The position numbers were made by a program, and so were the translations under genes. A stretch of 64,000 nt of DNA from assembly GCF_014066305.1 (NCBI RefSeq), contig NW_023501086.1, positions 203,501 through 267,500 of the forward strand, in the 5' to 3' direction. The DNA is from Letharia columbiana. Lineage: Eukaryota > Ascomycota > Lecanoromycetes > Lecanorales > Parmeliaceae. Position 1 is the stretch's first letter. Each line of letters starts with the position of its first letter. Shown piece after piece: positions 47,601-60,200 of the stretch. The notes below the pieces were generated by a model. It was not told the DNA's origin, did not search any database, and worked only from the letters and a program-made list of their open reading frames with translations.

Positions 47601-48450
47601 TTCTATTAACTTTATTATATTATTATCTATTTATCTTAGATATAAATACTTTTATTAATATATTATAATAATTATAAATAAACTTAATAAAAAGAAGAAA
47701 TTTATTTTTTTAAACTTCTTAGAAGTAAAGATAGTAATTTAAGTTTTTATCGAATTTATATAGCGAGAGAAAGAATATTTATTTATTATTATCTTAAATC
47801 GAGATATCTAATTTATAATATATTTTTAAAAAAAACTATATAAAAGAATTAAGATTAAACTTAAACTCTTTATTACGTTTTATTTTAAAATTAATAAATA
47901 AATAAAGAACGCTAACGCTATTTTAAAGTAATATCTTAAAGTTTATATTAATTATAATTAAAATAACTAAGTAAATCTATTATTAATAATAAAATTCGAA
48001 GCTAACTTCGATAAGAATATCTTATTAAATATATTATTATTTCTTTTTATTAAAAAATATATTCTCTATTTAAAAATAGAATTCTTTACTCTTTAAGATT
48101 AATTTACTAATTAAAGAGCGAAGAGAGATATTAAATTAATTAATAAATTTATTAAAAAGATAAATATTATAAAAAATTATTTAAAAAGTTAATTTAAATA
48201 ATTATAAGCTTTATAAAAGAAGTATACTAATTATTATTAACTTTTAATATTAAAATTTAAAGTTAAAAATATAATTATATTTAATAAAAGAAATACTAAA
48301 ATTATATATTCTAATAAATTACTAAATTATAAAAATTTTAAATTATTTAAAATTATTAAAGTCTTAAATAATTTCGCTTACGAGTTAGAACTTTCTATTT
48401 TTATAAATAATACTTACTTTATCTTCTATTTATAGCTACTATATCTTAAT
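44700..48450 (+). pseudogene. Pol ghost of Gypsy-2A: RT, RNase H, integrase
   Basis: RT at about 45640-46260: INQKDSR-like LIKETLAKLYAVR, then IYNKFNIIITFNEIRVKK (cf. YFTKLDLxxAYxxIRVxE), FKYIIISFKLYNT (cf. FEYxVMPFGLxNAP) and YIIYLNNILIY (YxDD decayed). RNase H-like region about 46500-47000. Integrase about 47300-47900: LPNIPELQIKIIRDIHNS, LSTYNKLNKYYY (cf. TYxxLxRxYYWPxM), YICKRFKTYKK (CxxCKRxKAxR) and KLNKKKKFI (cf. RLSKKxxFxPL). A protease-like region may precede RT at about 44700-45100. Non-functional. Confidence 0.75.
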
Positions 48451-48946
48451 AATAATAATCTATTATTAAAATAGATTAAATCTCTACTATCCTCTATCGA
48501 TATTAATAATAAAAAAAATTTACGATATTAAAGAAATAATTTAATTTAAACTAAAAAAATAAAAAAATAATCTTTTAATTAATAAGAGGAGATATCTAAT
48601 ATATAAAATTAGATATAGAGACTCTAAGATTAAGAAAAAATTATTCTAATAACTATTTATAAATATAATAAGATATCTAGATCTAATAGTAAACTTTTAT
48701 TATTACTACTTTAAGACCGTTAGCCTTTATTTATTATTTAAAAAACCTTCGAAATAATCTTTATTATTAGCGCTACTAATTTATAATAATTATATTAATT
48801 TATAAAAAGACTCTAAACTCGTTATAAAATATTAAATTAATATATCTAAGAATATTACTTCGTATACGTCTAGATATACTTTTTATAAGAGCGATATCTA
48901 CTATATAGTAGTTATCGCCGAAGCTTTAAATTAAAGAAGAAGATAA

Positions 48947-49119
48947 TATTACGATTTTAATAATCTTACTTATATTATAACTCAATTAAGCTTAGCGTAT
49001 TAAGGCCTTTCGATCTTTCTATCTTACTATAAAATCTATATTTATAATAATTCTATATAGATAGTATTCTCTTTATACTATAATATAGAGTTATTATATA
49101 TATTATTAAGTCTCTAATA
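48947..49119 (+). repeat. 3' LTR of Gypsy-2A
   Basis: 173 bp; followed by target duplication TAATC at 49120. A purine-rich stretch (AAAGAAGAAGATAA) just before it may be the polypurine tract. Confidence 0.9.
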
Positions 49120-49124
49120 TAATC

Positions 49125-49430
49125 GTAGCGAGTTCGAAAAGTAATTTTTTACTTATCTTTCTTTCGTACTTATATTCTATAATATATATTATAAATATTA
49201 ATTTTAATAAAGTACTTCGTATATACGAATCTCTTTAAAATCTCTAAGAGTAGTAATAATAAGTAATTATTTTTAATTATTATCTCGTTAAGTTTTCGAT
49301 AATTAATATATAATTATAGCGAGTTATTTAATTTCTTAATAAATAGTATTAGCGAGTTAATCTAATTAATTAAAGATTAAATCTACTTTCTCTTAAGTAT
49401 AATATTTAAATAATTTCTAATTACTATAAG
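49125..49430 (-). pseudogene. Reverse transcriptase of X, N-terminal part
   Basis: Minus strand: SLILFIKKLNNSL, then YINYRKLNEIIIKNNYLL (cf. CVDYRxLNxITIKNRYPLP), then FIKINIYNIYYRI and KITFRTRYD just at the Gypsy-2A junction (cf. TKxDxxxAYxxIRI, KTAFRTRYG). This is the start of RT, and the cut falls right after RTRY(D/G). Confidence 0.75.
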
Positions 49431-51626
49431 CTTATTATACGATATATTATAAATTAAATTATTTCTAAATAATTTATTAGATAGTAGATTAATTAAGTAT
49501 TTAACTTAATTATATATATTAAAATTATTAAATAACTCTTCTAAAAAGACTTCTAATAGATTCTTAAATTATTTAAATACGTTAAAATTATCTAGCTATA
49601 TAATATTATATTATATAGCTTTATTATAATTATTCTTATTACTTTTAAATAAAATCTAATATAAGAATATAATAAACGCTTATCTTAAATTATATATAAT
49701 TACTATATTAATTAATAACGTAAACTACTTTATATTTATTATTACGATATCTACTTACTTTTTATTACTTATAAAAAAATCGCGATAAATCTAAAACTAC
49801 TCGCGTTAATAAATATTCGAATTAATATTATAGATTTAAGAAAAATTAAAAATAAAATTATATTCTTATATATTTACAATATACGTCTTTAAGATTTACT
49901 CTTACTTTCTTTCTTAACTATCTATAAAATTAAAAACTAGATTATACTTTTTATATAAAAATATTTAATAATCATCGATAGTATATATTATTATTAACGC
50001 GTATTTAGATTTAAGAATTTATATTTCTTTAATAAAAGATTATAATATAAAGATTTTCTTATTATCGATATCTACTAAGATAATTATCTTATATTTTTTA
50101 TTTAATATAATAATTTTATCTTTTAATAATAAAGAGCGAGATTATTACTTAATTAATAGCGTATTTAATACTATAATAATAAGTATTAGACTTTATCTTT
50201 TCTCTTATTTAATCTATAATTATATACTTCGTTATTTATAATATAATTTAAATATTTAAAAGAATTCTTATAATATTTTAGCTACTCGTAATTATAATAT
50301 TATATTTTAATAAAAAATATCTTAAACTTAATATAAAAATTATTATTTTTGAATTTAATTCGTTTAAACTTTTAATCTTATAGCGTTAATAAGAATAAAC
50401 TCTTCTTTTAATCTTATTAATTTTTTATATATTATCTTTTAGACTTAGTATATTATTAACTATTACTTTTTTAATTACTTATTTTATCGCTAAAGCGAAT
50501 CTTATTTAGAGTAGAAAGCTTTTTTATTTTTTATAATCTTTATTCTATATCTTAATATTATTATAATAATATAATATAGATAATAGATTAGATAATCTTC
50601 TTTATAGCTTTTAGAGAAATTTTCTCTATTACTCTATCTTATAAGACTTTTATATATTCTAGATTAATTATATAATAATCTCGCTATAATTAGAATATAA
50701 TAAAATAATTATTAAAGCTAGTTATTAATTATATATTTCTTATAACTACTTTAATTAATTAGCGTCTTATATTATAAGACTTAATAACTAAATTATAAAC
50801 TTAATTTAAGTATTACTCTTTATATTTCTTTTAGATAAATTTCTTAATATCGCGTAATATTATATTTTTTATATTTCTTTAAATTTACTTCTTAATATTT
50901 ACTAATAAAATAGAAAATTAATAAATCTTTTCTTCGTTTATACGAAAATTAATATAAAATACTAAAATAATAAAATCGTTATAGTTTTAAAGAAATATAA
51001 TTATCGAGTTATAGTTATTAAGATATTACGTATTAGATATTTTAATAATACTTATCTTCTTATAACTTAAATTACGATAATAATTATCGCTATACTCGCG
51101 ATAATATTCTTATATATTCTATATTTTAATTAGCTTAAATTTTTCGATAACTAATTATTTTTTAATATTAAGCTCTAAAAATCGATAGCGTTAAATATAA
51201 ATTAAATTTATAAAATAAGAATCTTTATCTATAAGTAAAGAGTTATTAAATATAACGCTTCGACGATTATTATTTTCATTAATAATATTATTAGAATTTT
51301 TATCGATATTAAAATTAATATTATAATCGCTTAATTATATAATAAGTATATTCTAATAAGAGTCGCTTATTAAATTAAAAACGTTATTAATTAATTATAA
51401 TAAAACGTTTTTACTTTATAAGTTAATAGAATTAACTTATAAGTTACTTATTATAATTAAATTAAATAACTTCGTATAAATAAAGTTATTAAAATTATAA
51501 GATAATAAGATTTCTTTTAATACTTCTATAAATTTGAAAAGTTTCTTTTCGTACGATTTCCGCCGGGTTCGCATTATAAGTACGATTTAGTTTATTTAGT
51601 AGACTTTATCTATATTTAACTCTTTT

Positions 51627-51993
51627 CGTCAATTTAATAACTATTTTAATTCTTTCCGCTAGTTCTATTAGTTTAATAACTTTAAAAATTTTTAGTAATT
51701 TTAAAAATTTTATATAATATACTCTAATATACTCTAAGTACTATTCTATATATATATAGTATTAATATATATTATTATTAATATACGCATTATTATACGC
51801 TATATTAAAGTATTATTTACGCGATTAATTTTATTAAATCGTTTAATTTCATAGTTAAATTCAAGTTAACGTTAATACTCGTTATTATAAAATCTTACTA
51901 TCGTAACGTTAATTATTAGAACTTTTTTTTTCGTATATATTACTATTAAATTAATAGAACTAGCGAAAAAGATTAAAATAGTTATTGAATCGG
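51627..51993. repeat. Inverted repeat with ~42-bp arms in the leader of X
   Basis: Arm 51627-51670 (contains AATAACTATTTTAATTCTTT and CCGCTAGTTCTATTA) and arm 51953-51993 (TAATAGAACTAGCG, AAAATAGTTATTGAATCGGC) are reverse complements with few mismatches, 282 bp apart. They lie between the X 5' LTR (right) and its coding region. The stretch 51530-52100 is also less AT-rich, with GCCGGG and CGGCGG words and a ~46-bp tandem repeat (AATTTAGA...GATTTACTAA) at about 51995-52080. May be a foldback element or a structured leader. Confidence 0.6.
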
Positions 51994-52153
51994 CGGAATT
52001 TAGATGAATTCTAATTAGATTTACTAAATCGATAGAATTTAGACGAGATCTAATTAGATTTACTAATTCGATAGATTTTATAATTTCCGCGATAAACGCG
52101 CGATTAGTAATTTTAAATTTTATAGAAACTTTTTAGATTTATAGATATAGAAC

Positions 52154-52378
52154 TACGTAATAGTTATATAATTATAAGATCTAGATATATAGTTAATAGA
52201 ATAAATAGATTAATTATTAGATAAATTAATAACTAAAAAAAAAAAAGAAGAAAGAGAACTCGTAAGTATTTAAGATTTTATTAAGTATATTAAATACTCG
52301 CTCTAGCTACGTAGCTTATAATCTAATAAGCGACGTAAGCGAGTTTATTAATTCGCTTCGAGTACTTTTACTCTTATA
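52154..52378 (-). repeat. 5' LTR of X
   Basis: 225 bp, collinear with 38130-38354. Next to the Y interior on the right. Confidence 0.75.
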
Positions 52379-52852
52379 TAATTATCATATAGTAAATTAT
52401 TTTTTAATTATTATCTATTTAATTCTTTATAGATTCTTATTAAATTAAAAGTCTTTTAACGCTATAATAAAGTATAAGATAACGCGCTAGCGAAATCTCC
52501 GGGACGCGATATTACTATTATTATCGCTATCGAAGAAAGATATTAATTTAATCTAGTATATTAATATTAAAAAGTTCTTTATTTTTATAAATTTTTAGCG
52601 AGTATAAAATATATATATACGATGAAATTATTTACTTCTTTCGAAGGTCTATAGTAGATAGACTAAATGAGAGAAGAATTTAGAGAATCTTATCGATACG
52701 TAGATAAGATATAACTATATCTTCGAGATCTTAATTATCTTTAACTAAGATTTATATCGATTATAAATATTTAAAGATATAAGATAAGTAATAAATCTAT
52801 ATCTTCGATTTATTAATTATAAGAGCTATAATTATTTAAGAGAGAGAGATAG

Positions 52853-53018
52853 TATTATAAGCGTATTCTTAATATACTTTTTAATTCTATAGCTAGCGAG
52901 CCTTAACGAAGATATTTCTTATTATATTATATCTTCTTTCTATCTATATAGTTTAATAGTCTTATTATTCTAATTCTATTTTACTTATACTAGTATTATA
53001 TCTATATTAATTCTAATA
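52853..53018 (+). repeat. 3' LTR of Y
   Basis: 166 bp, TATTATAAGCG to TTCTAATA; followed by target duplication AATTA at 53019. Confidence 0.85.
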
Positions 53019-53065
53019 AATTAAATATAATTTAATAAATTAAATATTAAAAAAAAAAATTATAA

Positions 53066-54705
53066 AATTAATTAATTTTTAATAGCGATATATTTTATAT
53101 AAAGTTTAAGCTATAACTTAGATTAATTATATATAATAAATATAAAAAAAAAGTCTTAGAAAGAAAGAAAAGCTTAGATATCTATTATATATATTTAATT
53201 TTTAAATTACTTTATATTATCTAACTTAAATTAAATATTAATAAAATACTTTCTCTTTAATTTTAAGAATTTAAATTTAAATAAATTATATTTATTAAGT
53301 ATTATTATCTAATATAATTTTAGCTATTTCTATAATAATTATAATTATAATTATAATTTATATAGATTAAAAAATAAAAGATTTAAGAGAGTAAATTAGT
53401 AAGTAATTATTTTTATCTAATTGAAATAACGCTAAATTATTATAACTTATTAAAATTTTCATATATTTTATTTTTACTTTCTTATCTTTAAGTCTTATTA
53501 TCTTTATAAAAATAATAATTATTTAAATTAAACTTTATAATAATATATTTAAAATAATATATAATATATATTTTTTTTATTTCTAATATCGATATTTACT
53601 AGAATTAATATATTTTTTAATAAAATAAATTAAAATTAAAATTAAGAATAGCTTAATATTTATAAATATTTATATAAACTCTTTAATTTCTTTATATATA
53701 TTTATTAATTTATTTTTTTATAATAATTAAAATAGAAGAGATTAAGTTTAATAATTTATTATAATAAATATTAAATATTAATAATAATAGCGATATTAAA
53801 GAGTTTTAATATAAATTAATTAATTAATAATTAGATTTTTAATTAAAATAAAAAATAAAAAATAAATTTAATTATAATAAAAATATTAAGAGATCGCGAT
53901 AGTAGATAAATATATTTATATTTAAGAAGAAACTAGTTAAAAAAATAAAGAAAGTCGATATCTTAATTATTAATTACGTTATAATTATTAAAAAGTATAA
54001 AATTAAATATATTAATATATTATTATTATAATAGAAGTAAATTTTTAAATAGATTAAATAAGATATAATAGATAAGTAATAAATAGCTTCTAATTCTAAT
54101 TGTTATTCTAATAAATTATTATTCTAATAATATTATATATAAAAAATACGCGAGCGTAATTATAAAGAAGTTTAAAGTTTTATTTATCGCGTAAATTATT
54201 ATATATATAAATAAAGATAAAAGCTTAAATTAAGAGAATATAAATAATATTAAAATTAAATAAGATATAAGTATTAAAAATAATTTTATTATACGCGTTA
54301 ATAATTAAATAAATCTTATCTTTTAAGCTATTTAAAATTATAATATAAAATTAATAATAAGCGCTATCGTAATTTAGATATAATAATATTAACGCGCTAG
54401 CTAATAAATATTAAATTATTATAAAATTCTTAGAATATTAAATATAATTATAAATCTTTATTTATATATAATTAATTTAATATATAATAATAAAAAGTTT
54501 ATTATAAAAACTACGCTATTTAAGTTAATATTTTAATCTTAATTCTTATTATCGCTATTATATAAGTAGCGTAAAGCTATCTCTTATTTAAATATATCTA
54601 ATTTTTAATTTTAATTATTATTATAAATATTATTAATATATTTTAGAATTATTAAATATACTTTTATATACTTTTTATATTTAATCTTTTTTTTATATCG
54701 CGAGA
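53066..54705 (+). repeat. Repeat W, copy B (uninterrupted)
   Basis: Collinear with the three blocks of copy A at 30110-35290. Contains neither Z insertion: the empty sites lie near 53335 (within AATTATAATTATAATTT) and 54015 (AAATATATTAATATATT). RIP-mutated, no recognised protein. Begins about 45 bp after the end of element Y. Confidence 0.75.
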
Positions 54706-55040
54706 AGATAGTTTAAAGAAATATAGCTTATTATATTAAGCTACGATACTTTTAAGAGAATATTAAAAAATATATTAACTTTTCTAAATCGACGATTTAA
54801 TAGAAAGATTATAATTATAATATATATAATTTTATATTAAATAGCGATATCGAAAATATATAATAGATATATAAAATTATCGTTAACGACTTTAATTACG
54901 AAGTATTAATAGATTTTATATAATTAATATTAGAGAAAAATAAGCTTTTCTTATTACGTATAGATATAATTTACTTTCTTTTATATATATAAAATAATAA
55001 AATATAATTATTTTTAATTCTATATCTTATTAATTTAGCG
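54706..55040. other. Decayed AT-rich DNA, no gene called
   Basis: RIP-mutated, between repeat W copy B and repeat M copy 5. Nothing recognised. Confidence 0.5.
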
Positions 55041-55252
55041 TAATTATTAATTAAAATAATAATTAGAATAATTACTTCTAAATATAGAAATCTTAATTAA
55101 GATATCTTATATATATATTATATTATAATATAATTCTATAGATATATTATATTAAATATAAAATTATATAAATCTTAATAATTTATATTATATTAGAGTA
55201 TAATATAATAAATTAATATTCTATATTATATTATATCTTTTCGATTAATAGA
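55041..55252 (+). repeat. Repeat M, copy 5
   Basis: Same orientation as the copies at 22147 and 22434; ends ATATCTTTTCGATTAATA. Shorter than those by a few tens of bases in the middle. Confidence 0.6.
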
Positions 55253-55313
55253 TAGTTCTAATTAAAAAATAGATATATATTATTTAATTTTAGAATAACT
55301 TTTTTATTTTCTA
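55253..55313 (-). mobile_element. Fragment of a Z element
   Basis: AAAAAATAGATATATATTAT followed by an AACTTTTTTATTT stretch matches the inner part of Z1 (about 7390-7440). It abuts the 5' end of Z5 directly. Confidence 0.5.
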
Positions 55314-55406
55314 CGAGTAAAGGTTTATAAATTAAATTTATAATTCTTTTTTTAATTAGAGCTATCGAGTAAGTAGATAAGCGATCTTTAATAAGCGAAC
55401 TTTAAT

Positions 55407-55591
55407 TATTAGAAACTTAATAATATATATAATAACTCTATATTATAATATAAAGAGAATACTATCTATATAGAATTATTATAAGTATAGACTTTATAAT
55501 AAGATAGAAAGATTAAAAGATCTTAATATATTAAGTTTAATTAAGCTATAATATAAGTAAGTAAGATTATAAGATTATTAAAATTATAATA
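55407..55591 (-). repeat. 3' LTR of Gypsy-2B
   Basis: 185 bp; plus strand starts TATTAGAAACTTAATAA and ends AAAATTATAATA. Confidence 0.9.
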
Positions 55592-56599
55592 TTACTCTTT
55601 TTTTAATTTAAAGTTTTAGCGATAACTATTATATAGTAGATATCGATCTTATAAAAAGTATATCTAGATATATATAAAGTAATATTTTTAAATATATTAA
55701 TTTAGTATTTTATTACGATATTAGAATTTTCTTATAAGTTAATATAGTTATTATAAATTAGTAATATTAATAGAGAAGACTATTTCGAAGATTTCTTAAA
55801 TAATAAATAAGAGTTAATAATCTTAAGGTAATAATAATAAAAGTCTATTACTAGATTCGAATATTCTACTATATTTATAAATAATTATTAAAATAAATTT
55901 TTTTATTTTAGAGCCTCTATATCTAATTTTATATATTAGATATTCTCTCTTACTAGTTAAAAAATTATTCTTTTATTTATCTAATTTAAATTAAACTATT
56001 TTTTTAATATTATAGATTTTATTCTTTTAATTAATATCGATAGATAATAATAGAGACTTAATCTATTTTAATAATAGATTATTATTATCGAGATATAATA
56101 GTTATAAATAAAAGATAAAATAAATATTATTTATAAAAATTAAGAGTTTTAATTTATAAGCGAAGTTATTTAAAGCTTTAGTAATTTTAAATAATTCGAA
56201 ATTTTTATAATCTAATAATTTATTAAGACGTATAATTTTAATATTTTTTTTATTAAATATAATTATATTTTTAATTTTTAATTTTAATATTAAGAGTTAA
56301 TAATAATTAGTTTACTTCTTCTATAAAGCTTATAATTATTTAAATTAACTTTTTAAATAATTTTTTATAATATTAATTTTTTTAATAAATCTATTAGCTA
56401 ATTTAATATCTCTCTTCGCTCTTTAATTCGCGAATTAATTTTAAAAGATTAAAGATTTTATTCTTAAGCGAGAAATATATTCTTTTAGTAAAAAGAAATA
56501 ATAATATATTTAATAAGATATTCTTATTAAAGTTAGTTTCGAACTTTATTATTAATAATAAATTTATCTAATTATCTTAATTATAATTAATATAAACTT

Positions 56600-59500
56600 T
56601 AAAATATTACTTTAAAATAGCGTTAGTATTTTTTATTTATTTATTAATTTCGAGATAAAATATAATAGAGAGTTTAAGTTTAATCTTAATTCTTTTATAT
56701 AATTTTTTTTAGAAATATATTATAAATTAAATATCTCGATTAAAGATAATAATAAATAATATTTTTTTTTCTTACTATATAAATTCGATAAAAGCTTAAA
56801 TTATTATCTTTATTTTTAAAAAGTTTAAAAAAATGAATTTTTTTTCTTATTAAGTTTATTTATAATTACTATAATATATTAATAAAGATATTTATATCTA
56901 AAATAAATAGATAGAGATATAATAAAGTTAATAGAAATATCTTATTAATATTATTTAAAAATAAAAATAAATTTAAATAAATCTTATTTACTCTCTCTAT
57001 AAGTTTTAAACTTTTTATAAATATAATAGCTTTTAATATAGCTAGTAATAAAATTTATTATTTTTAATTAATAATAAAGTCTATTTACTTTATTATAAAT
57101 TAATAATCTATTAACTTAATCTTTAAATAAAGAGTTATAAATACTTCTAATAATTTTAATTTATAATTTAAAAACGTTTAATATATATAATCTATTATTA
57201 ATATATAATAATTTATTATAAAGATAATAATTATCTAGTTTTAATTTAAGATTATTCTTAATTATTTTAAATAGCAATTTTCTCTATTTAAATATTTTTA
57301 ATTAAATTTTTTTTAAATAATATTATTATAATTATAAGTGTTTTTTATTTAATATAATAATTTAGAAGTATTAATAATAAAGATTTCTCTTAATTCTTCT
57401 AAAAACTTCTCTTAAGAAGTCTCTATTAAGATCTCTAATAATAATTCTTTATTAAACTTTTTATTATTAATATTATCTTATTTATTTTATTTATATAATA
57501 TTATAATTAGAGAGATAATATTTTCTCTTATATTATTTAAAAGTATAATAATAAGATATATAATATTCTTAATATCTTTATTAAGATTATTATTTTTAAA
57601 AATTATATAATATTAATAATAAATATAATTATTATTCTTATTTTTAAATAGATCTTTTACTTATCGAGTAAGACTATTAAATTTAATACTTTATTTTTCT
57701 AGATAATAGATAATATAAAAGTTAAATTTAAATAAAAACTTCGCTTATTTTATTTAATAAAGGTTAAGTTATTTAAATAATATAAAATATTATAAATTCT
57801 TATAATTTAAAATAACTTTAATAAGATTCTCGATAGAAGTATTAATTAGCTTAGAATATTATTTCTTAAAAATTTATATTATAATTATAAATCTCTTATT
57901 ATAAATATTATAATTATATTTTATAGAAGATATCTTTTTAAAAAGAAATATTATAAATTTAAATATTTTATTTTTATCTTTTTATAATAAAATAATAATA
58001 ATTATAAAATTAGACGCGTTTATTTCTAATTAAGTTTTTTTATTTAAATTAAAATAAGTAAGTATAGAAATAGTAGTAAAAGCTTTTTTAAATATTTCGA
58101 AAGCGAGTTATTTAGAATATTTTTTAGTCTATAAATAAATAAAGTCTTTCTTCTATTAAGTATAAATAAAATTTATTAGAGATATAGCGATTTTAGAGTA
58201 CTTCGTAATAAATTTTTAATAGAAATTAGTAAATTTTAGAAATATTTATATATCTTTAATATATCTATATTTCTTTTATTAAGTAATAATCTTAATTTTC
58301 TTTATATCTATTTCTACTTTTTTTATAATAATAATTAATTCTAAATATTTAACTTTAATAATATAAAAGTTATATTTATTAATATTAAGATTAAAATCAA
58401 CTTATTAAATTTTTTTTAATATCTTTTTTATATATTAAATATATTTATTTTTAATATTATTATAAATAAGAATATTATCTAAATAGATAATATAAAATAT
58501 ATTTAAATATTCGCGTAAGATATTATTAATAAATATTTAGAAAATAATAAAGATATTATATAATTTAAAAGATATTATTATATATTTAAATAGACTATAT
58601 TAAATAAAAAATATAATTTTTTTTTATAATTTTTTTTTACTCTAATTTCGTTAAAAGTAATTATAATATTAAATTTATTATATATTCTTATCGCGTATAG
58701 TTTAGCGAGAGTTTTTTTAATTAATAAAGAAGTATTTTAATTAGAAATAATAAGTACGTTAAGAGCTTTATAGTCTATATATAATTTAAATTCTTTATTA
58801 AATTTCTTTATAATTAGAATAGATATTATATAAAAAGAAGTATTTAATTTAATATAGCCTTTTTCTAATATCTTATTAATATATTTTTTTATAATTAATA
58901 TCTAATCTCTAGAGAGCTTATAAGCTTTTTTCGATAATAAAATAATTTCTTTTTTAAGATTTATTTTATAATTAATAAAGCGATAAGAAGAAAGTTTATT
59001 AGTTTTAATAGAATTTTAGATATCTAGCTATTCGTAATATATTATAAAAATTTATTTTTATAACTATTTCATAATTAATAATTTCTTTTTTAATTTATAA
59101 AATAATTTTTTATAATTTTCTATTATAATAATAGCGATATTAATAATAAACTTTACTTTCTTATTAATAAAATTAAAAAATTATTTAAAATTTTAAAGCT
59201 ATATAGTAATACTTTAATTTTTTAATTTTTTAACTATTTTAATAAAGATATAAATAAAAATCTCTATTATATTCTTTTTTTTAAATATAATTTTTACTAT
59301 ATAATTTAAGTTCTTTTTTAAAAATTTATTATTATTTTAAATAATAATAAATTTATTATATAATAAATAATTAAATATATAATAATTTAAATTAAATATA
59401 ATAATTCTAAATTTAAAGAATATATAAGAATTATATTATTCTAATTATAATATATCTAGAATAATATTAAATTATTTTAATAAAATATTAAAATATTAAA

Positions 59501-60200
59501 ATTTTTCTATATAATTTTTTAAAATAAGTCTTATTAAAATTATATATATAATATTAAATATAAAAATAAATTTATTATCGATTAATTATAATCTATAGAA
59601 TTATATTAATATTATTTTAAATAGCTTATTTATTTTAATAAAAAATATATCTATAAAGCTTAATATTAAAGTTTTAATATTTAAAAAATAATTAATTTTA
59701 ATCTATTTTATTAATATAATAATTTTTCTATAAAAGTTTAATTAGCGTTTATTTTATAAAGAGATTTTAATAGTAATAATATACGCGAATAGAGAGATGA
59801 AAGCGAGTATTCTTTCTATTTTCAACTATTTAATTTTTATATATAAAGCTTTTAAATCTCTAACGGCGACTTAACTAAAGATATTTAATTTTTTAATTTT
59901 TATAATAATTTAACGAAGATATTCTTCTTAATATCGACGGCTTTTAGAATTATATTAATTTATTCTTTTATTAATAAGTCTATATTCTTATATAAGATAT
60001 TATTATTATTAAAATAATATTTAATTTTTAGATATTTAAAATATCTATCTTCTTTTTAAATTCTATCTATTAATAATTTAGAATACTTATATTCTCGAGT
60101 ATAGAAATTTTCGATAATAATAATATTATTTTTTTTAGTAAAGAAAGTATTACGCTAATTATTTAAGAAAATAATTTTTTTATTAATTTTATTAATCTCT
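56600..60200 (-). pseudogene. Pol and gag ghosts of Gypsy-2B
   Basis: Minus-strand counterpart of the Gypsy-2A frames, placed by collinearity. Integrase about 56690-57290, RT about 58330-58950 (the plus strand at 58690 contains GTTTAGCGAGAG, complement of the ETLAKL codons), and gag about 60190-60730. Same RIP stops in principle, but the mutated positions differ between copies, so the two could be compared to infer the unmutated state. Non-functional. Confidence 0.7.

Larger units (their letters stand above)
42605..49119 (+). mobile_element. Ty3/Gypsy element Gypsy-2A, inserted in the RT of X
   Basis: 6,515 bp with 173-bp LTRs (42605-42777, 48947-49119), start TATTACGATTTTAATAATC, end (T/C)TCTAATA, and a perfect target duplication TAATC (42600-42604, 49120-49124). 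Interior holds gag and pol ghosts on the plus strand. A second copy, Gypsy-2B, lies inverted at 55407-61982. Both are heavily RIP-mutated. Bits such as CTCTAGAGCTGGATTATTCG (43171) and TTGGCCGAGTATTCTCATT (43729) keep CpA/TpG. Confidence 0.9.
38130..52378 (-). mobile_element. Ty3/Gypsy element X (minus), interrupted by Gypsy-2A
   Basis: Direct repeats of 225 bp at 38130-38354 and 52154-52378 act as LTRs (minus-strand start TATAAGAGTAAAAGTAC). Between them pol runs on the minus strand: start of RT at 49125-49430, remainder of RT at about 42000-42604, integrase at about 40470-41250. Removing the 6.5-kb Gypsy-2A insertion leaves about 7.7 kb, normal for the group. I could not find a matching target duplication (AAAAC / TAATT), so exact ends are uncertain by a few bases. 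Regions 38355-40470 and 49430-51500 show no further motif I can name; the latter should hold gag and protease. Confidence 0.8.
35728..53018 (+). mobile_element. LTR element Y, split by nested insertions
   Basis: LTRs of 167 bp (35728-35894) and 166 bp (52853-53018) share start TATTACGAGCG / TATTATAAGCG and end TTCTAATA. A perfect target duplication AATTA lies at 35723-35727 and 53019-53023, proving they belong together although 17 kb apart. The distance is due to Gypsy X (38130-52378), which in turn contains Gypsy-2A. Without X, Y is about 3 kb: LTR, gag-like ghost, ~0.5 kb, LTR. No pol was seen, so Y was probably non-autonomous or internally deleted. A third, solo LTR lies at 13163. Confidence 0.8.

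Noticed and set aside
38125..52383. Target duplication for Gypsy X
   Set aside because: Flanking bases AAAAC and TAATT do not match under any small shift I tried, so none is claimed.
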